DNA of 64,000 nucleotides from Psilocybe azurescens. Taxonomy: Eukaryota > Basidiomycota > Agaricomycetes > Agaricales > Agrocybaceae. The stretch lies in contig JAJIRX010000621.1 in NCBI GenBank assembly GCA_023853785.1, forward strand, positions 41,088 through 105,087. Direction: 5' to 3'. Shown one piece after another: positions 43,945-54,134 of the stretch (the stretch's first letter is position 1; each line of letters begins with the position of its first letter). A model generated the notes under the pieces. That model saw nothing but the letters and a program-made list of their open reading frames with translations, was not told the origin of the DNA and did no database searches. The position numbers and the translations under genes are program-made.

Positions 43945-44485
43945 TCTTTACAGAGCATACCTGCGGTTTCGGATGATTTCTAATAGGTTTTGATATTTGT
44001 TCTAATTCATTTCCTTTTCTCTGCGCTACTCTGTACCATTTCCTGCTCCCCCTTTGCTTGTTTAATTCCTTTTCTGCTTTGATTAAACCCTTTAGAGTCT
44101 CAAGTTCTACCTATATAAGCTTATATGTAGTCTACTTTGAAGAATAGAACCTCATATCCCTGGTATATCGTCGTATCTCACCGTCTCGAACTCAGAAACC
44201 GCTGTCCTCGTAACTCGTTAGCACCCTCGTATTCAGCCCTCAAACATTGTATTCAGCCCTCAAACATTGTATTCAGCCCTCAAACATCATATATCGTCAC
44301 TCAGTCTCCCTATCAAGCCTCATAGAAGTTAGTACACTTCAACGTCCGACTCCTCATCACTGCCTACGCTCCCGAAACCTCGATTCACAACCCTCAGAGC
44401 CACTCATTGCGAAGTAGCTTGCCCAACCCCTTTACCTTAATTTGTTTGTGTTTTGTGCACGGCACGCCGCTTCGTAGGCATATCA
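43945..44485 (+). repeat. 3' LTR, downstream piece
   Basis: Continues the LTR from TCTTTACAGAGC to GGCATATCA. The ATTCAGCCCTCAAACATTGT tandem has one more unit than in the 5' LTR. Confidence 0.92.
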
Positions 44486-44489
44486 ACGT

Positions 44490-44675
44490 ATGAAATCTGG
44501 AAACTTTAACTGGTTTTTGCATTCAATGTTGTTTTATCATACCCAACATATTATACAAAAGACAAAAGAAAAAGCAAAAAAACAACAAGAAAAACTTGAC
44601 AAAAAAAGAGAGGAAGAAGAAGAAGAAAATGATGATGATGATGAACAAGAAGAACCCATTAGGCATGGAATGTAG
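44490..44675 (+). pseudogene. KDZ-3 transposase, C-terminal piece
   Basis: Continues the frame broken at 31582: after LKR come MKSGNFNWFLHSMLFYHTQH and a charged tail with Lys/Glu/Asp runs ending RHGM at 44675. It aligns with the KDZ-2 end (MTSKNFNWFIHTMLVYHVKH). Confidence 0.85.
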
Positions 44676-44819
44676 ATGGAAATGATGATTGATAAGTGAA
44701 AATATACAGAAGTGTATATTAGTGTACAAATAAAATATTTATATATTATTTGCATTGATTTATACTAACCTTTATTAGGTAAGTCTAATTTATATTTTTG
44801 TACTAAGCATAATCAGCTA

Positions 44820-45402
44820 TAGAGTTTCATTGGAATGGCTGGAATAAAGGTGGAACCTATATAAATAGTAGTTTAATTTAATTTTTAACAAGTTCAACCT
44901 TTTTGGAATGAAGGTGGAATAGCTGGAATATAGTTGGATTCCATTCCAACACTCATTTACATATAATTTTATCAAGTCCAACTTTCATGGAATGTACATG
45001 GAATGACTGGAATATAGTTGGAATCCATTCCAACAGTTCTTTTATATTTAATTTTATCAAGTTCAACTTATGTGGAATAGGGTTGGAATAGTTGGAATCC
45101 AAGTGGAATCTGTATCCAAGGACTAGTGTCAATTTTAATAAAGTTCTACTCTATCTGGAATCCAACTATAATCCAATTGGATTCCATTTTCTTGTTACTT
45201 TAATCCATTCCAGTTGAAGTTAACTAATTGGAATCAACCTGGAATCAATATATAACTGAACTGGAATGTAGCTGGAATCCATGTATGTTGGCTGGACTTG
45301 AACAGGACCGGTTGGATTCCAAATGGAATCCATTGGAATCCATCTACATTCTGGAACAAAGATGGATTCCACCTGGAATCAATGGGGGACAGTAAAGTAC
45401 TG
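44820..45402. repeat. Right subterminal repeats of KDZ-3
   Basis: Many TGGAATCCA / TGGATTCCA words, ending in the right terminal inverted repeat (45300-45402). Confidence 0.85.
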
Positions 45403-45411
45403 CCTGGGACG
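45403..45411. repeat. Target-site duplication of KDZ-3, right copy (CCTGGGACG)
   Basis: Second copy, following AAAGTACTG. Confidence 0.88.
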
Positions 45412-45923
45412 GCAGCCTGAGCGCTGCCGAGGGTGTTTGTAATATCCTGAGTAAGAAGTAAAACTAGCATGAGTATCATGGTCTCATCGGCGATATACCC
45501 TTGTTTGTCAACTTACGGCGACAATGGGGGCAATTGCGTTAGCAACATCAGACGTAGATCCAGAATCAGCGTTGACAGAGCTGATGGCAGCGATAGAGGT
45601 ATGAGCCGTGTTCAAAGAGGCGACAAGGTTGGTCAGAAGTGGGGTGAGTGTAGCCTTGTTCGCGAATCCTTGAGCGACGAGAGCGTCTATAAGGAGAAAA
45701 TATCAATATTATTTGATTAATATCACAGAAATGTCGGTGGATTGCCAATAAAGACATACTGATCTCGGGAGAATCGCGTTTGTCTTGGTCTTCAGCGTAC
45801 TGACGACCGCAAGAATGTCGGATACATCCGCAGAGCGCTTCTCAGCAGGTGCTGGGAAGGGCTGGCGGAGACACCAAGAGCAGTGAAGGCCAAGAGTGAA
45901 ACAAAGAATCGGGAGGCAAACAT
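45403..45923 (-). pseudogene. SC15-like secreted protein, 5' part (split by KDZ-3)
   Basis: The ATG at 45921-45923 opens a signal peptide (MFASRFFVSLLAFTALGVSA). Single-base losses at CCC runs near 45858 and 45767 shift the frame around EKRSADVSDILAVVSTLKTK. Exons are read at 45760-45923, 45517-45686 (NKATLTPLLTNLVASLNTAH, TSIAAISSVNADSGS) and 45403-45446 (DITNTLGSAQAAVPG), with GTATGT and GTAAGT donors. The gene continues at 25898 on the same strand. The family resembles SC15-like and hydrophobic-surface-binding secreted proteins. The product would be about 195 residues if intact. Confidence 0.72.
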
Positions 45924-46016
45924 GGTTGTTAATGGACTGAAGATAGCTGGTGAAGCTGAAGACTTGTGAGGAATAACCGTGAAGTGGTTAATGTCGAAAC
46001 AATGTTGCGTTTATCG

Positions 46017-46026
46017 ATATTTTATA
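46017..46026 (-). promoter_or_regulatory. TATA box of the SC15-like gene
   Basis: TATAAAATAT on the minus strand, about 95 bp upstream of the ATG at 45923, a usual spacing for a strongly expressed fungal gene. Confidence 0.6.
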
Positions 46027-47233
46027 CCTCTCTGTGATCGCTGATATTACAGAGGGTAGACCAAAATGTCCTAATGACATATTAGAAAAGACGAAATAAC
46101 ATTCGAAAATGGCGTAAATGGCCACAACCCTATTAATTTACACATACTGACTGGATAAATCATGAAGAAGTTTGTATTTGGTGATGGAACCAACGACATC
46201 TTCTTGATTGAAATTTTCACTCAACCAATTGCAATCGTGTTGTGGAGTAGTGTTTATTTTATTCGACATAGGTAAATCTATTCGCTGGAAGTTCAGCTCA
46301 AAATGACGCATGAATGCTGTATAAGCCCAGAAATAGTAGCAATTGTGCCCGATGTAGGACCTGGATGGCGACTTAGTTGGGCTTACCGACAGGCATGTTT
46401 TTAGATGTCAGCGTCATAAGTAGTCTCACTGAAAAGTGAGCAATGTACTCACAAATGATCCACGGTTATCCAATACGAACACCTTCTTTAGCTATCAGTG
46501 CGAATATTTAGGATTTACGGGTTGATTGGGCTAACTTATGAGGCGATTTAAATGATGGATGACTCTAAGGTCAAGGCTATTTATAGCGCACCCCAGTACG
46601 CCTTCACATTTGTAGTAGTCGCCGAACAACACAGGGCTTTGGGCAAGACCCGAGATCATGATGAGCTGAAATTTTTAGTAATGCCATTTCACTCGACTGT
46701 AGAAGCTATTGTACAAACTTCAAACTTGCAAACACTGCTGGCAACAGATTATTTAGGGCGACTAAAAATGATTGAAAAAATTAATTAAACGTGTTTGTGT
46801 TTTTTTCGACCATTTTGCCGATCATAAAATGTATCTAAAAGTCTTTCTTGTTGGCATCTATAAATGCCTGTTAAAGGTAACTTTTATGTCCTAATTTTAG
46901 CGGCAAAAAGACTTTACATTTATATATAATTTTGACTGTATATGGATTTGACTGACATGCTCAGTTTGTTCACTATTGTCTCGTGCAACAATTGAAGAAT
47001 GTTTTGGAACAACAAATTTCTTAATATGTCTTAAATTTTACAAAAGATTTATCAAACATCAAAAATGAATTATTTCTGGAAAAGTTTTCCAGAGCGGACA
47101 ATTGTACAAAATTGAAGTATTTATAAAAGGAAATAATAAATCGCACGCTGAGGCCCTCGCTGACAGTGGCGATAAGCGGGTACATCTCAGCAGCGGGTTG
47201 ACAAGAGATTGTCCACAAGGGACTATATAACAA
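46027..47233. other. Intergenic region upstream of the SC15-like gene
   Basis: AT-rich with no supported gene. It probably holds the SC15-like promoter and the 3' region of the 47234-49893 gene. A 78-codon open frame at 46552-46788 lacks convincing features. Confidence 0.5.
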
Positions 47234-49893
47234 TTATGCCGCCAAGAAAAGAGCATTCGAGTCCGCATTAAGACGAGCAGTTGCTTTTCTCCAGGAAGCT
47301 GCACCTCTAAGCTTATTTCGCCAGAAACTGGGGCCTCAGGTTGGGCAGTACCTTTTACAATGTCAGACAAACAGATTTGATACCATTCTTCATCCCATTC
47401 TGTCCAGTGTCCAAAATTGAGGCCATTTGCTTTCTGATTATTCCAATAAAGAGGCTTCGGCCACCAAGACTTGTGAACTAGTTGGTTGGGGGCACATCCT
47501 GGGGAAGAAGGTCATGTTAAAATTAATAAAATTATTAGAATAAAAATGAAAAACCTGTGTAGCACTTATGAAGTCCACAGATGACATCCATCTCCTCGTC
47601 GGTAAGCATATCATCCCAATAGACCGTCCCATCATTGGCCGTGAAGTGGTGGCCAAGGTGATGTTCAGTGACTGCAGGCGATGGGCCAAAGCAGGCAGAA
47701 TCAATGCCAATATGTTCCTTCGCGAAGGCGGCTGAGGAGGCCACCAGCAAGCAATGCAGCTCGCCCGCGCGAAGATGACAGGGAGTCGTCGGGCGGTGCT
47801 GTATATAGACGTCGTAGTCCTTTTTGAGAAAATATACCCCGGAGCACGGATAGGCACAAGATTTCGGTTGGCCTGGAGTCCAACAGAAGGTTGATCGTGA
47901 AGTGGGATTAACGTGTGGAATGACACACCCATTTCCAGGAGGCAGCATGCGAGTGAAGTTGAAGAATGTTTTTGAGGACTGAGTAGAAGGCGGAACACCT
48001 TGACTGCGTCTGTAGCAGTTTTCAGAGCAATTGTCCAGGGAGTCTTCAGTTCAAGGCGGCTTCCCGAAGAACGAAAAGATCGCCAACCTTCTCAAAGAGA
48101 AGCCTCAAAGCTATAACATCAAGAGCAATGGGACATTGACTTTTGAGATCATAGATGGTAGGCGGTGGGCCATTGGCCGTTTGGAGGCCCTGAAGAAACT
48201 CGAAACATGATAGGCCGAAGTCGACTGGTGGAGGGTTAAAATCCCCGGCACGAAGCCCCACAGTCTTGACGAAATCGTTCCACCTTGCCTTGTCGGGGGT
48301 AGAGGGATTTAGAGGAACAGCAATGAGGGGTCGATAGCCATAGTGAGCCGAAAGGTATGCGACGATGTCCACCGCTTGGGAGGGAATAAGATCAAGTCCG
48401 TTTTCACTCTCGTTCGACAGGGGCGCTGGTAATGGGACGACACCCACATACGCATGGACGCGTTGAGCAACAAATTCCTCGACTTTTTTCTGCTGAGAAT
48501 CCGGAGACTCGTCCTCGTCGTAAGAATGAGGAGCAGGTGGAACGTCCCTCGCCGTAAAAGTCCAAGTCGTTCTCCTCATAAGCAAGTTCTTCCGGAGTCG
48601 CAAAGTACTCGCAAAGATCCCATTCATTTTGGACAGAGTCGTAGCGAGCTTGAGACCCCGGATGATCATCAATTCTGTCAGCACGTTCGCTTTTTAAGAC
48701 CCTAGTGCGGACAAGGCACATGTCATCTTCGTCAGCTCCAATCCCAAACAAAAACTTCTGCTGAAACAGTAGGAGGGTTCCTTTCTCGATTCAGACGCAC
48801 TTCCCTCTCCTTCGGCGTCTCATTCGCAAGTCTTCGATCGTTGATGATCTTTCGGGCAGCGAAGAAAGATTCCCATGGCTTGGAGGCAAGATACGCGTCT
48901 CGGGCCTTATTGAATTCCAAGTCTTCAAGAATAGCAGATTTGGAGCGAGAAAGACTGGGTGGGGACAGCGGTTGCTCCTCCAAGGCGACAGGGTGTGGAG
49001 ATGGCAGAGAAGGTGGAGACGGAGACCTATAAACCATGGTCGTCGCGATTCTGAAGGTGCTCCGATGGGGGTTGAAGATAGCTGAAAGCGGGGCGATATG
49101 TCTGATCTCGCTCGACTTTCGACCAACGATACCACACAGGTACGTCCCAAACGCAAAGCCATTTCGCAAGGTCAGCACCTTGGCCGCCTTTGCTGTTGAG
49201 ATCGACGAACGCTCCGGCGCTGACGGGTCGGCTTCCAGAACGCACCCATTATGATATTATACAGCCCGCTGAGCCACGACTGATCTACTTTTTCCGAGGC
49301 AAGGAAGTTGAACCACTCCGGGACCTTCAGGGGTTGGGTACTCCTTCAATGCAGGCAATATAGAACGACAACAAGCCGATCCAAATGATGAACCAATCGC
49401 GTGCGCATCCAATTCGATAGCGTGCGCCACGAGCGGTATAAAATACTTGATCGAAGCCAAGGAGAGAGGGCGAAGGGGGAGGAAATATGGTTTTAGCAGA
49501 TGACGGAAATTTTCCTTTAGGAGATGGATGATAACAATTAAAATGTCTTCCAGATAGTGCCACGCCGAGGATTTTGATTGTGAGAGCTGGTACCCTGTAC
49601 CCCAAGATGCGTCAACTTCATGAATGTCGTTAAGGTAGTCAGCGAAGGTGGCCAAACGCATATCCTTCAAATGTCGGAATATTGGGGATAAAGCTCAAAA
49701 ATCCATAGGCGTCGGTCCACCATTCAGGATCGTGATGCCGGTTGAGAGATGCGGCTCCAATGCTGAATGGATACGATCTCTTCTGATCTGGGACAGAAAC
49801 GCGGCGTGAGCAGTTAGGTGAATAATAAATATCTCCGTCGCTGATGAAGGCCCTGCCCTCGGAATGGTCCAAACGTGAGGATTGTTGAGACAT
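47234..49893 (-). pseudogene. Long hypothetical protein of an agaricomycete multicopy family, frameshifted
   Basis: The start at 49893 gives MSQQSSRLDHSEGRAFIS, then SRRVSVPDQKRSYPFSIG and HDPEWWTDAYGFLSFIPN. Next come DASWGTGYQLSQSKSSAWHY and, in changing frames, FDQVFYTARGARYRIGCARD, WFIIWIGLLSFYIACIEGVP, PEWFNFLASEKVDQSWLSGL and WLCVWDVPVWYRWSKVERD. The middle part has ARDAYLASKPWESFFAARK, EVFVWDWSDEDDMCLVRTRV and QNEWDLCEYFATPEEL. The C-terminal part has YGYRPLIAVPLNPSTPDKAR, VGLRAGDFNPPPVDF, LHCLLVASSAAFAKEHIGI, KSWWPKPLYWNNQKANGLNF and HWTEWDEEWYQ, ending ADSNALFLAA with TAA at 47234-47236. At least five frame changes occur. From memory, related proteins are numerous in mushroom genomes. 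No enzymatic motif is evident, and the Trp-rich modules might bind nucleic acid or protein. Confidence 0.6.
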
Positions 49894-49974
49894 TGGTCTT
49901 TAAAACTCAAGATCAGCCTAAGAACTCGACGTATGACGGAAGGTCTCAAAAAACACTCACGAAGTTGAAGTTAT

Positions 49975-50168
49975 GCCGTTTGAAGCCTGATTCAATCGAG
50001 AGCTGGCTGTACCGCGAGCTGAGGGATAGAAGTGCGGCCGTTTGAAGCCTGATTCAATCGAGAGTTGGCCGTATCGCGAGCTGAGGGACAGAAGAAATGC
50101 GGCCGTTTAAGTAGCCTGATTCAATCGAGAGCTGGCCGTATCGCGAGCCGAGGGATAGAAGAAATGCG
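49975..50168. repeat. Tandem repeat, three units of about 62-66 bp
   Basis: Units begin GCCGTTTGAAGCCTGATTCA at 49975, 50037 and 50102 and share CAATCGAGAG and GTATCGCGAGC. They lie just upstream of the 47234-49893 gene. Confidence 0.88.
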
Positions 50169-50237
50169 GGCAAGCTAAACCGTGATTTGGACACCCAAAT
50201 AACAGCCAAGAGTCAAGGTTCAAACAGGAGGAATAGC

Positions 50238-50780
50238 GTGTTTTGGGCACCCAAAACACACTTTGACAATTTGACGATGAAGGTGGGAGTTGAGAGGAAT
50301 AGCGTGTTCTGGACACCCACAACACACTTTGACGATTTGACAATGAAGGTGAGAGTTGAGAGGAATGAGTTCGTTTAAGCGTGTTTGTTTGAGATTGATC
50401 AAAGCTTTTGCCACACAAGGACAAGCACGCTCACGAAATCGAGAACGCATCACACGATCACTTGATCAAAGCGTTGTCACACAAGCACAAATACGACGGA
50501 ACGTGATGAGCGTATTTGGTTTAAAGGGAGAACCAAACATAGGGTGCGACTTCGGTGCGATCAACATTTGATCAACAACCCATCTTCTCGCCACGGTGTG
50601 TCCTGGGTGTCCAGACCACACCGCGCTGAGGTTGTCCATACTGAGGTTGTGCTGTGGGTGTCCAGAGCACAACCTGCTCGACCATCCACTTGTGCTTATC
50701 GTGTTCTGGGTGTCCAGACCACACCACGCTGGGGTTGTCCATGCTGATGTTGTGCTGTGGGTGTCCGGAGCGCGACATCA
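50238..50780. repeat. Palindrome cluster 1 (GTGTTYTGGG..CCCARAACAC type)
   Basis: A perfect copy at 50238-50259 has arms GTGTTTTGGG and CCCAAAACAC with CA between. Imperfect copies lie at 50304-50325, 50596-50622, 50644-50673, 50701-50725 and 50745-50775. Confidence 0.8.
50458..50501 (+). repeat. Left arm of a 44-bp inverted repeat
   Basis: TCACTTGATCAAAGCGTTG plus 25 bp. It matches the reverse complement of 54135-54178 at about 36 of 44 positions. Confidence 0.75.
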
Positions 50781-51002
50781 CTGCTCGACTACCCAGCACT
50801 CATGCTTATCGCTGCACCTTTTGATGTACCCTATACGCCCGTATGCTAGGTGCTCAGGTTCTTGCTACGGTATGTACTGTCATATATCAACTATAAACGC
50901 GCATAGACACTTCTCAAGGAAAACGTATTCGATAGCTATGTACGCCCAAGCTTCACTACTCTTTGAACGCTGAAGCCACCTTGAACATTCTTGAAAGTTA
51001 GT

Positions 51003-51770
51003 GACGATACAATGGTGTTGCATTTGAACTCACCCTTTTCATTTTCTTTGCAGTCCTTGCACGGCGGGCTGCCTCTGAGGTGTACTTAAGATGGAGCCTT
51101 CAGCATGTCATGCACGGGCCAGTGTTTATTATACTCGTCTAAGACCCGGTACTCCTTTTTAACTGTCGCAGATTTCCTTAATAAGTTTTTTGTTCTGTTT
51201 ACTATAGCTTTTCGATAGATCCAGGTGCTTTTTCTTGGCTTGGTCGTGTACCAAATCCTTGCGGAATTCATCGGTAAGTTACAGGCATATGATCAAAATA
51301 AGCACTCACTACCACCGCTTCATAAGTTCTTTCACTCCAGGCCAGCTCTTCTTGCAAATTATAGCCCCCTGACCCAGGACGCCCAGCCTCGCCCTTAGGC
51401 TTGGGGATTAATTTAACAAGTTCGCTCCCAGATTCAAGTTTGTCTTCTTCATCTTCCTCATCTCCAGACTGAGAATCGGAGGAGTCGACGTTCATATCCT
51501 CGTTAAATGCAACACGCTTAGGTGTAGGAGCCCTTCTCTGCGTTGTGCTGTGCTGAATGGTTTCCGGAGTTTTAGATCGTCTCTGTGCCGATAAGTATAC
51601 AATATCTGGGATTGTAGAGCTCTCTCTTGTGGCCGATTGCTTCCCTGGCTTGACGATAAGGGAGGAAAACTCCATTCTTCGTGCGATCTTTGGCGGGTGA
51701 GGAAATGTCCTGGGCTAGAAGACGATCCTGCGAGTGATGAGCGGCTTGTGTCGTGTGATGTCGCATCCAT
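51003..51770 (-). pseudogene. Hypothetical protein with a YTSEAARRAR C-terminus, frameshifted
   Basis: The start at 51770 (MDATSHDTSRSSLAGSSSS) is followed by a frame change near 51660, an acidic stretch (DSQSGDEEDEEDKLESGSEL) and the module GRPGSGGYNLQEELAWSERT. After an intron (GTGAGT, about 51308) come LVHDQAKKKHLDLSKSYSKQ, EYRVLDEYNKHWPVHDMLK and, in a third frame, LKYTSEAARRARTAKK. This N-terminal acidic, C-terminal helical layout is, from memory, a multicopy mushroom family of unknown function. It is divergent from the WD40 gene at 52040-53924. Confidence 0.55.
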
Positions 51771-52039
51771 GGTATGTGGTTTGAGTTGTGTATTGCTTGA
51801 TCCATCTCATTTATATTCCTAGGCATACTCATTACTTTGTTCTACCCTCGCTACCTTGTATTTTTCAAACAGCCTTGTAAGCATATATTCGCTATTGTTC
51901 TTTCGCCTATAGTGACTCCGTATATCGTTCCCAAATGGGGTAGGTATCCAAGCAGGTCAAGCGGGGTGGAGCAGTCCAGCTCAACATTGGTCGTCATGGA
52001 CATCAAGACAATTAGCGTTACATTCACAATAGGCGCTCC

Positions 52040-53924
52040 TTGCATAAGTATGCTGCCCATTGGCCAAAGTTAGTCGCCATCGCTCTCATTACCAGTACTA
52101 CTCATGCTTATCACTCTTTTGCTCAAAGGCTTCAAGCACTTTTTGAAGGCCCCACGTAACAATGTGAGTAAAAATCTCTTCTCTTCTAATGTTATTTAAC
52201 CAAGTACGCAGGTTTATACCAAATATGCACGGTTTTCGGGTCTTAAAGGGCCTATAAACTGCTTATCATTCAGTCATGATAGAGCGCTGCTAGCCAGCGG
52301 TGGTAAGATGCCCTCGTGTTGTATCGTGTTATTGCATACATGCTAATGCAAAATTTATAGGTGATGATGAAACAGTTCGTATTTGGGATGTTTCGACTAG
52401 AAAATGCAAAGAAGTCCTTGAGGACCCTGGTCAACGATGGGGCCAGATTACATGTTTGGTCTGGCTAGGGGTAAAGTCAAGGAAGATTTGCAACACCTAG
52501 CTTTCAGAACTGGGCGTGGCTTTCTTATCATCTTCTGCCAGAACCGTACGAATGTAAGCATTTAGCCTCTACACTTGGGAAAATATACTAACTCGAAACA
52601 AAGACTGCAATGGTTGAGATTGCCACTACACGGGTATTTGCTCCTAGCGATCCTGTTGAAGCAGTAGACTACGATATTCAAACATCACGTTTGGCTATCA
52701 GTAGTCACCATGGCAATGTTACCTTGTCACGAAGTCGGAAAGAAATGGTAGAGATCTTTTTCTGTAGACAATGCGGCAGCGACTTATGATGATATAGGGA
52801 CAATGTTACAGCTCTGGACCTTCAATGTGGAGAGCGACGGAAATACCTACATAGCTAGCTCTGTCCGCTTTTATGACTCGGGCGTAAGCTTTTAATTTTG
52901 TTCTAGAAACTGGGGAAATGTAAGACGATACTTTAATTAATGAGACATTCATATTTATTATTCTTTCAACTTTGGCGGGATTTGTGAAATGTCGAGTCTG
53001 GGAGGGAGGACTGGCGGAAGGTCTTGAAGTCTGGAGTGTGAGCATGATCTTTTGATATCATATGTCAATGCTGACCTCTTATGAAGTGGCCACGCTGACA
53101 TTAGCCTGGATGGGCAATTACTTCTCATAGAGAATCTTGCAAAAGGGTTTGATCTATACCATTTACCACGCTCATCACCTTCACATAGCTTTCCCATATT
53201 CACAAAGAAACGATGCATCAAAGATGGTGTTTTTGCTGAAGGATCGTCAGTTGTGGTCTGTGGAAGTGATCATGGCAAAATATACACATTTTCTTTGTCC
53301 TCTCCTGAACCGAAACAGATATTAAAGCAAGCTGGTAAAAATACAGAAATACAGACCATATGCGTGAGTGCAAATGTTTTATCCAAAAGCCTGGTATTGA
53401 CTTGTATTAGACAACATCCACCAAAGATTGTCATCTTATAGCCAGTGGCGCTTCCTTGAATGCTCTGATATTGTGATATGGGAAAAACCAGTAAGCTCAC
53501 TCCTTATTGTCAAGAACTATGCTTACATTCAATAGTCCACGCGTTCCAGAAAACAGGCCCAAAATAATGTATACCATCAAGCAATCATTATGGTCCTGAA
53601 TTTCTTTATCATTTTTATCATTGCGTATTGGTCTTCAGGAATCTGGTTACCATATTCACTAAAGGTTTGTATGCACAAAATTACTCTATTATTCTTGCTA
53701 ATTTATGGGATAAGATGGCTCAAAGTGCCTTAAGCACTATGAATGCCACGATAAACCGGGGTTTTGAACCACAAGTTCATACCAGCAATGCCAGATATTC
53801 AACCTGGGATCCAAATGATATGCGGGTTCATGTTGGTATGATTGTCCAGGATGATGATGATGATGAAGAGTTGTGGAATGATCAAGCAGAGTGGAATCGT
53901 TGGAATAGTTTGGATACACTTTGA
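52040..53924 (+). pseudogene. WD40-repeat protein with C-terminal membrane segment, decayed
   Basis: The 5' end is uncertain. An exon around 52045-52160 reads YAAHWPKLVAIALITSTTHA. WD40 blades follow: GLKGPINCLSFSHDRALLAS, then after an intron DDETVRIWDVSTRKCKEVL. A stretch at 52600-52740 has TTRVFAPSDPVEAVDYDIQT. The next block has GHADISLDGQLLLIENLAKG, RCIKDGVFAEGSSVVVCGSD and HGKIYTFSLSSPEPKQILKQ. An intron at 53363-53410 leads to CHLIASGAS and, after a frame change, DIVIWEKP. A hydrophobic segment (VLNFFIIFIIAYWSSGIWLP, about 53592) suggests a membrane anchor. A separate last exon ends EWNRWNSLDTL at 53924. Several frame breaks indicate a pseudogene or poor base calls. Confidence 0.6.
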
Positions 53925-54067
53925 ATAGCTTGAATACACTTTGAATAGTTTGGATACGCTTTGAATATTAATTATTTAAATTTAAATTTTTTTTTTTTTT
54001 GAGGTCGCTGATTTGAATACTATCTAACTCCATCTGATTCTACAATGCCTTCTGGTACTGAACTGTA

Positions 54068-54116
54068 CTCCTTATTTCTCTTTGTTGTATTGTCGACAAC
54101 AAAGAGAAATAAAGAG
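54068..54116. repeat. Strong hairpin (17-bp perfect arms)
   Basis: TTATTTCTCTTTGTTGT (54072-54088) pairs with ACAACAAAGAGAAATAA (54096-54112) around a 7-nt loop. Three more pairs form outside after one mismatch. Confidence 0.85.
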
Positions 54117-54134
54117 AGTACATATCAAGAAAGA

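Larger units (their letters stand above)
31583..44485 (+). mobile_element. Ty3/Gypsy LTR retrotransposon nested in KDZ-3
   Basis: The 12.9-kb span includes 3.1 kb of NA-2 in the 3' LTR and one duplicated target site. The order is LTR, tRNA primer site, Gag with zinc knuckle, protease, RT, RNase H, integrase, an antisense cysteine-cluster gene, a purine tract and LTR. Integrase after RT/RNase H is the Ty3/Gypsy order. By eye the two LTRs differ by about seven substitutions and a few indels over about 690 bp, so the insertion is fairly recent, but the coding region already carries several frameshifts and stops. Confidence 0.93.
25899..45402 (+). mobile_element. KDZ-3: KDZ DNA transposon (CxC5/CxC6 type) inserted in the SC15-like gene
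   Basis: The left tip is GAGGTCTTTACTGTCCCCCA and the right tip read inward is CAGTACTTTACTGTCCCCCA. Both ends then share TTCCAGGTGGAATCCATCTT. The subterminal repeats are GGAATCCA / TCCAATTGGA words (left 25920-26340, right 44820-45370). It carries a tRNA-like unit (26390-26475) and one transposase gene (26669-44675). A Ty3/Gypsy element (31583-44485) splits the gene, leaving about 6.6 kb of KDZ-3 itself. The terminus design is shared with KDZ-2, NA-1 and NA-2. Confidence 0.92.
50169..51002. other. Repeat-rich spacer with palindromes
   Basis: No gene supported. It holds GTGTTYTGGG-type palindromes (50238-50780), a 115-bp tandem pair (50590-50705 and 50700-50800) and one arm of a 44-bp inverted repeat (50458-50501). 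Confidence 0.6.

Noticed and set aside
46552..46788. 78-codon open frame upstream of the SC15-like gene
   Set aside because: No family resemblance, no supporting exon structure, and it lies in an AT-rich promoter-like region.
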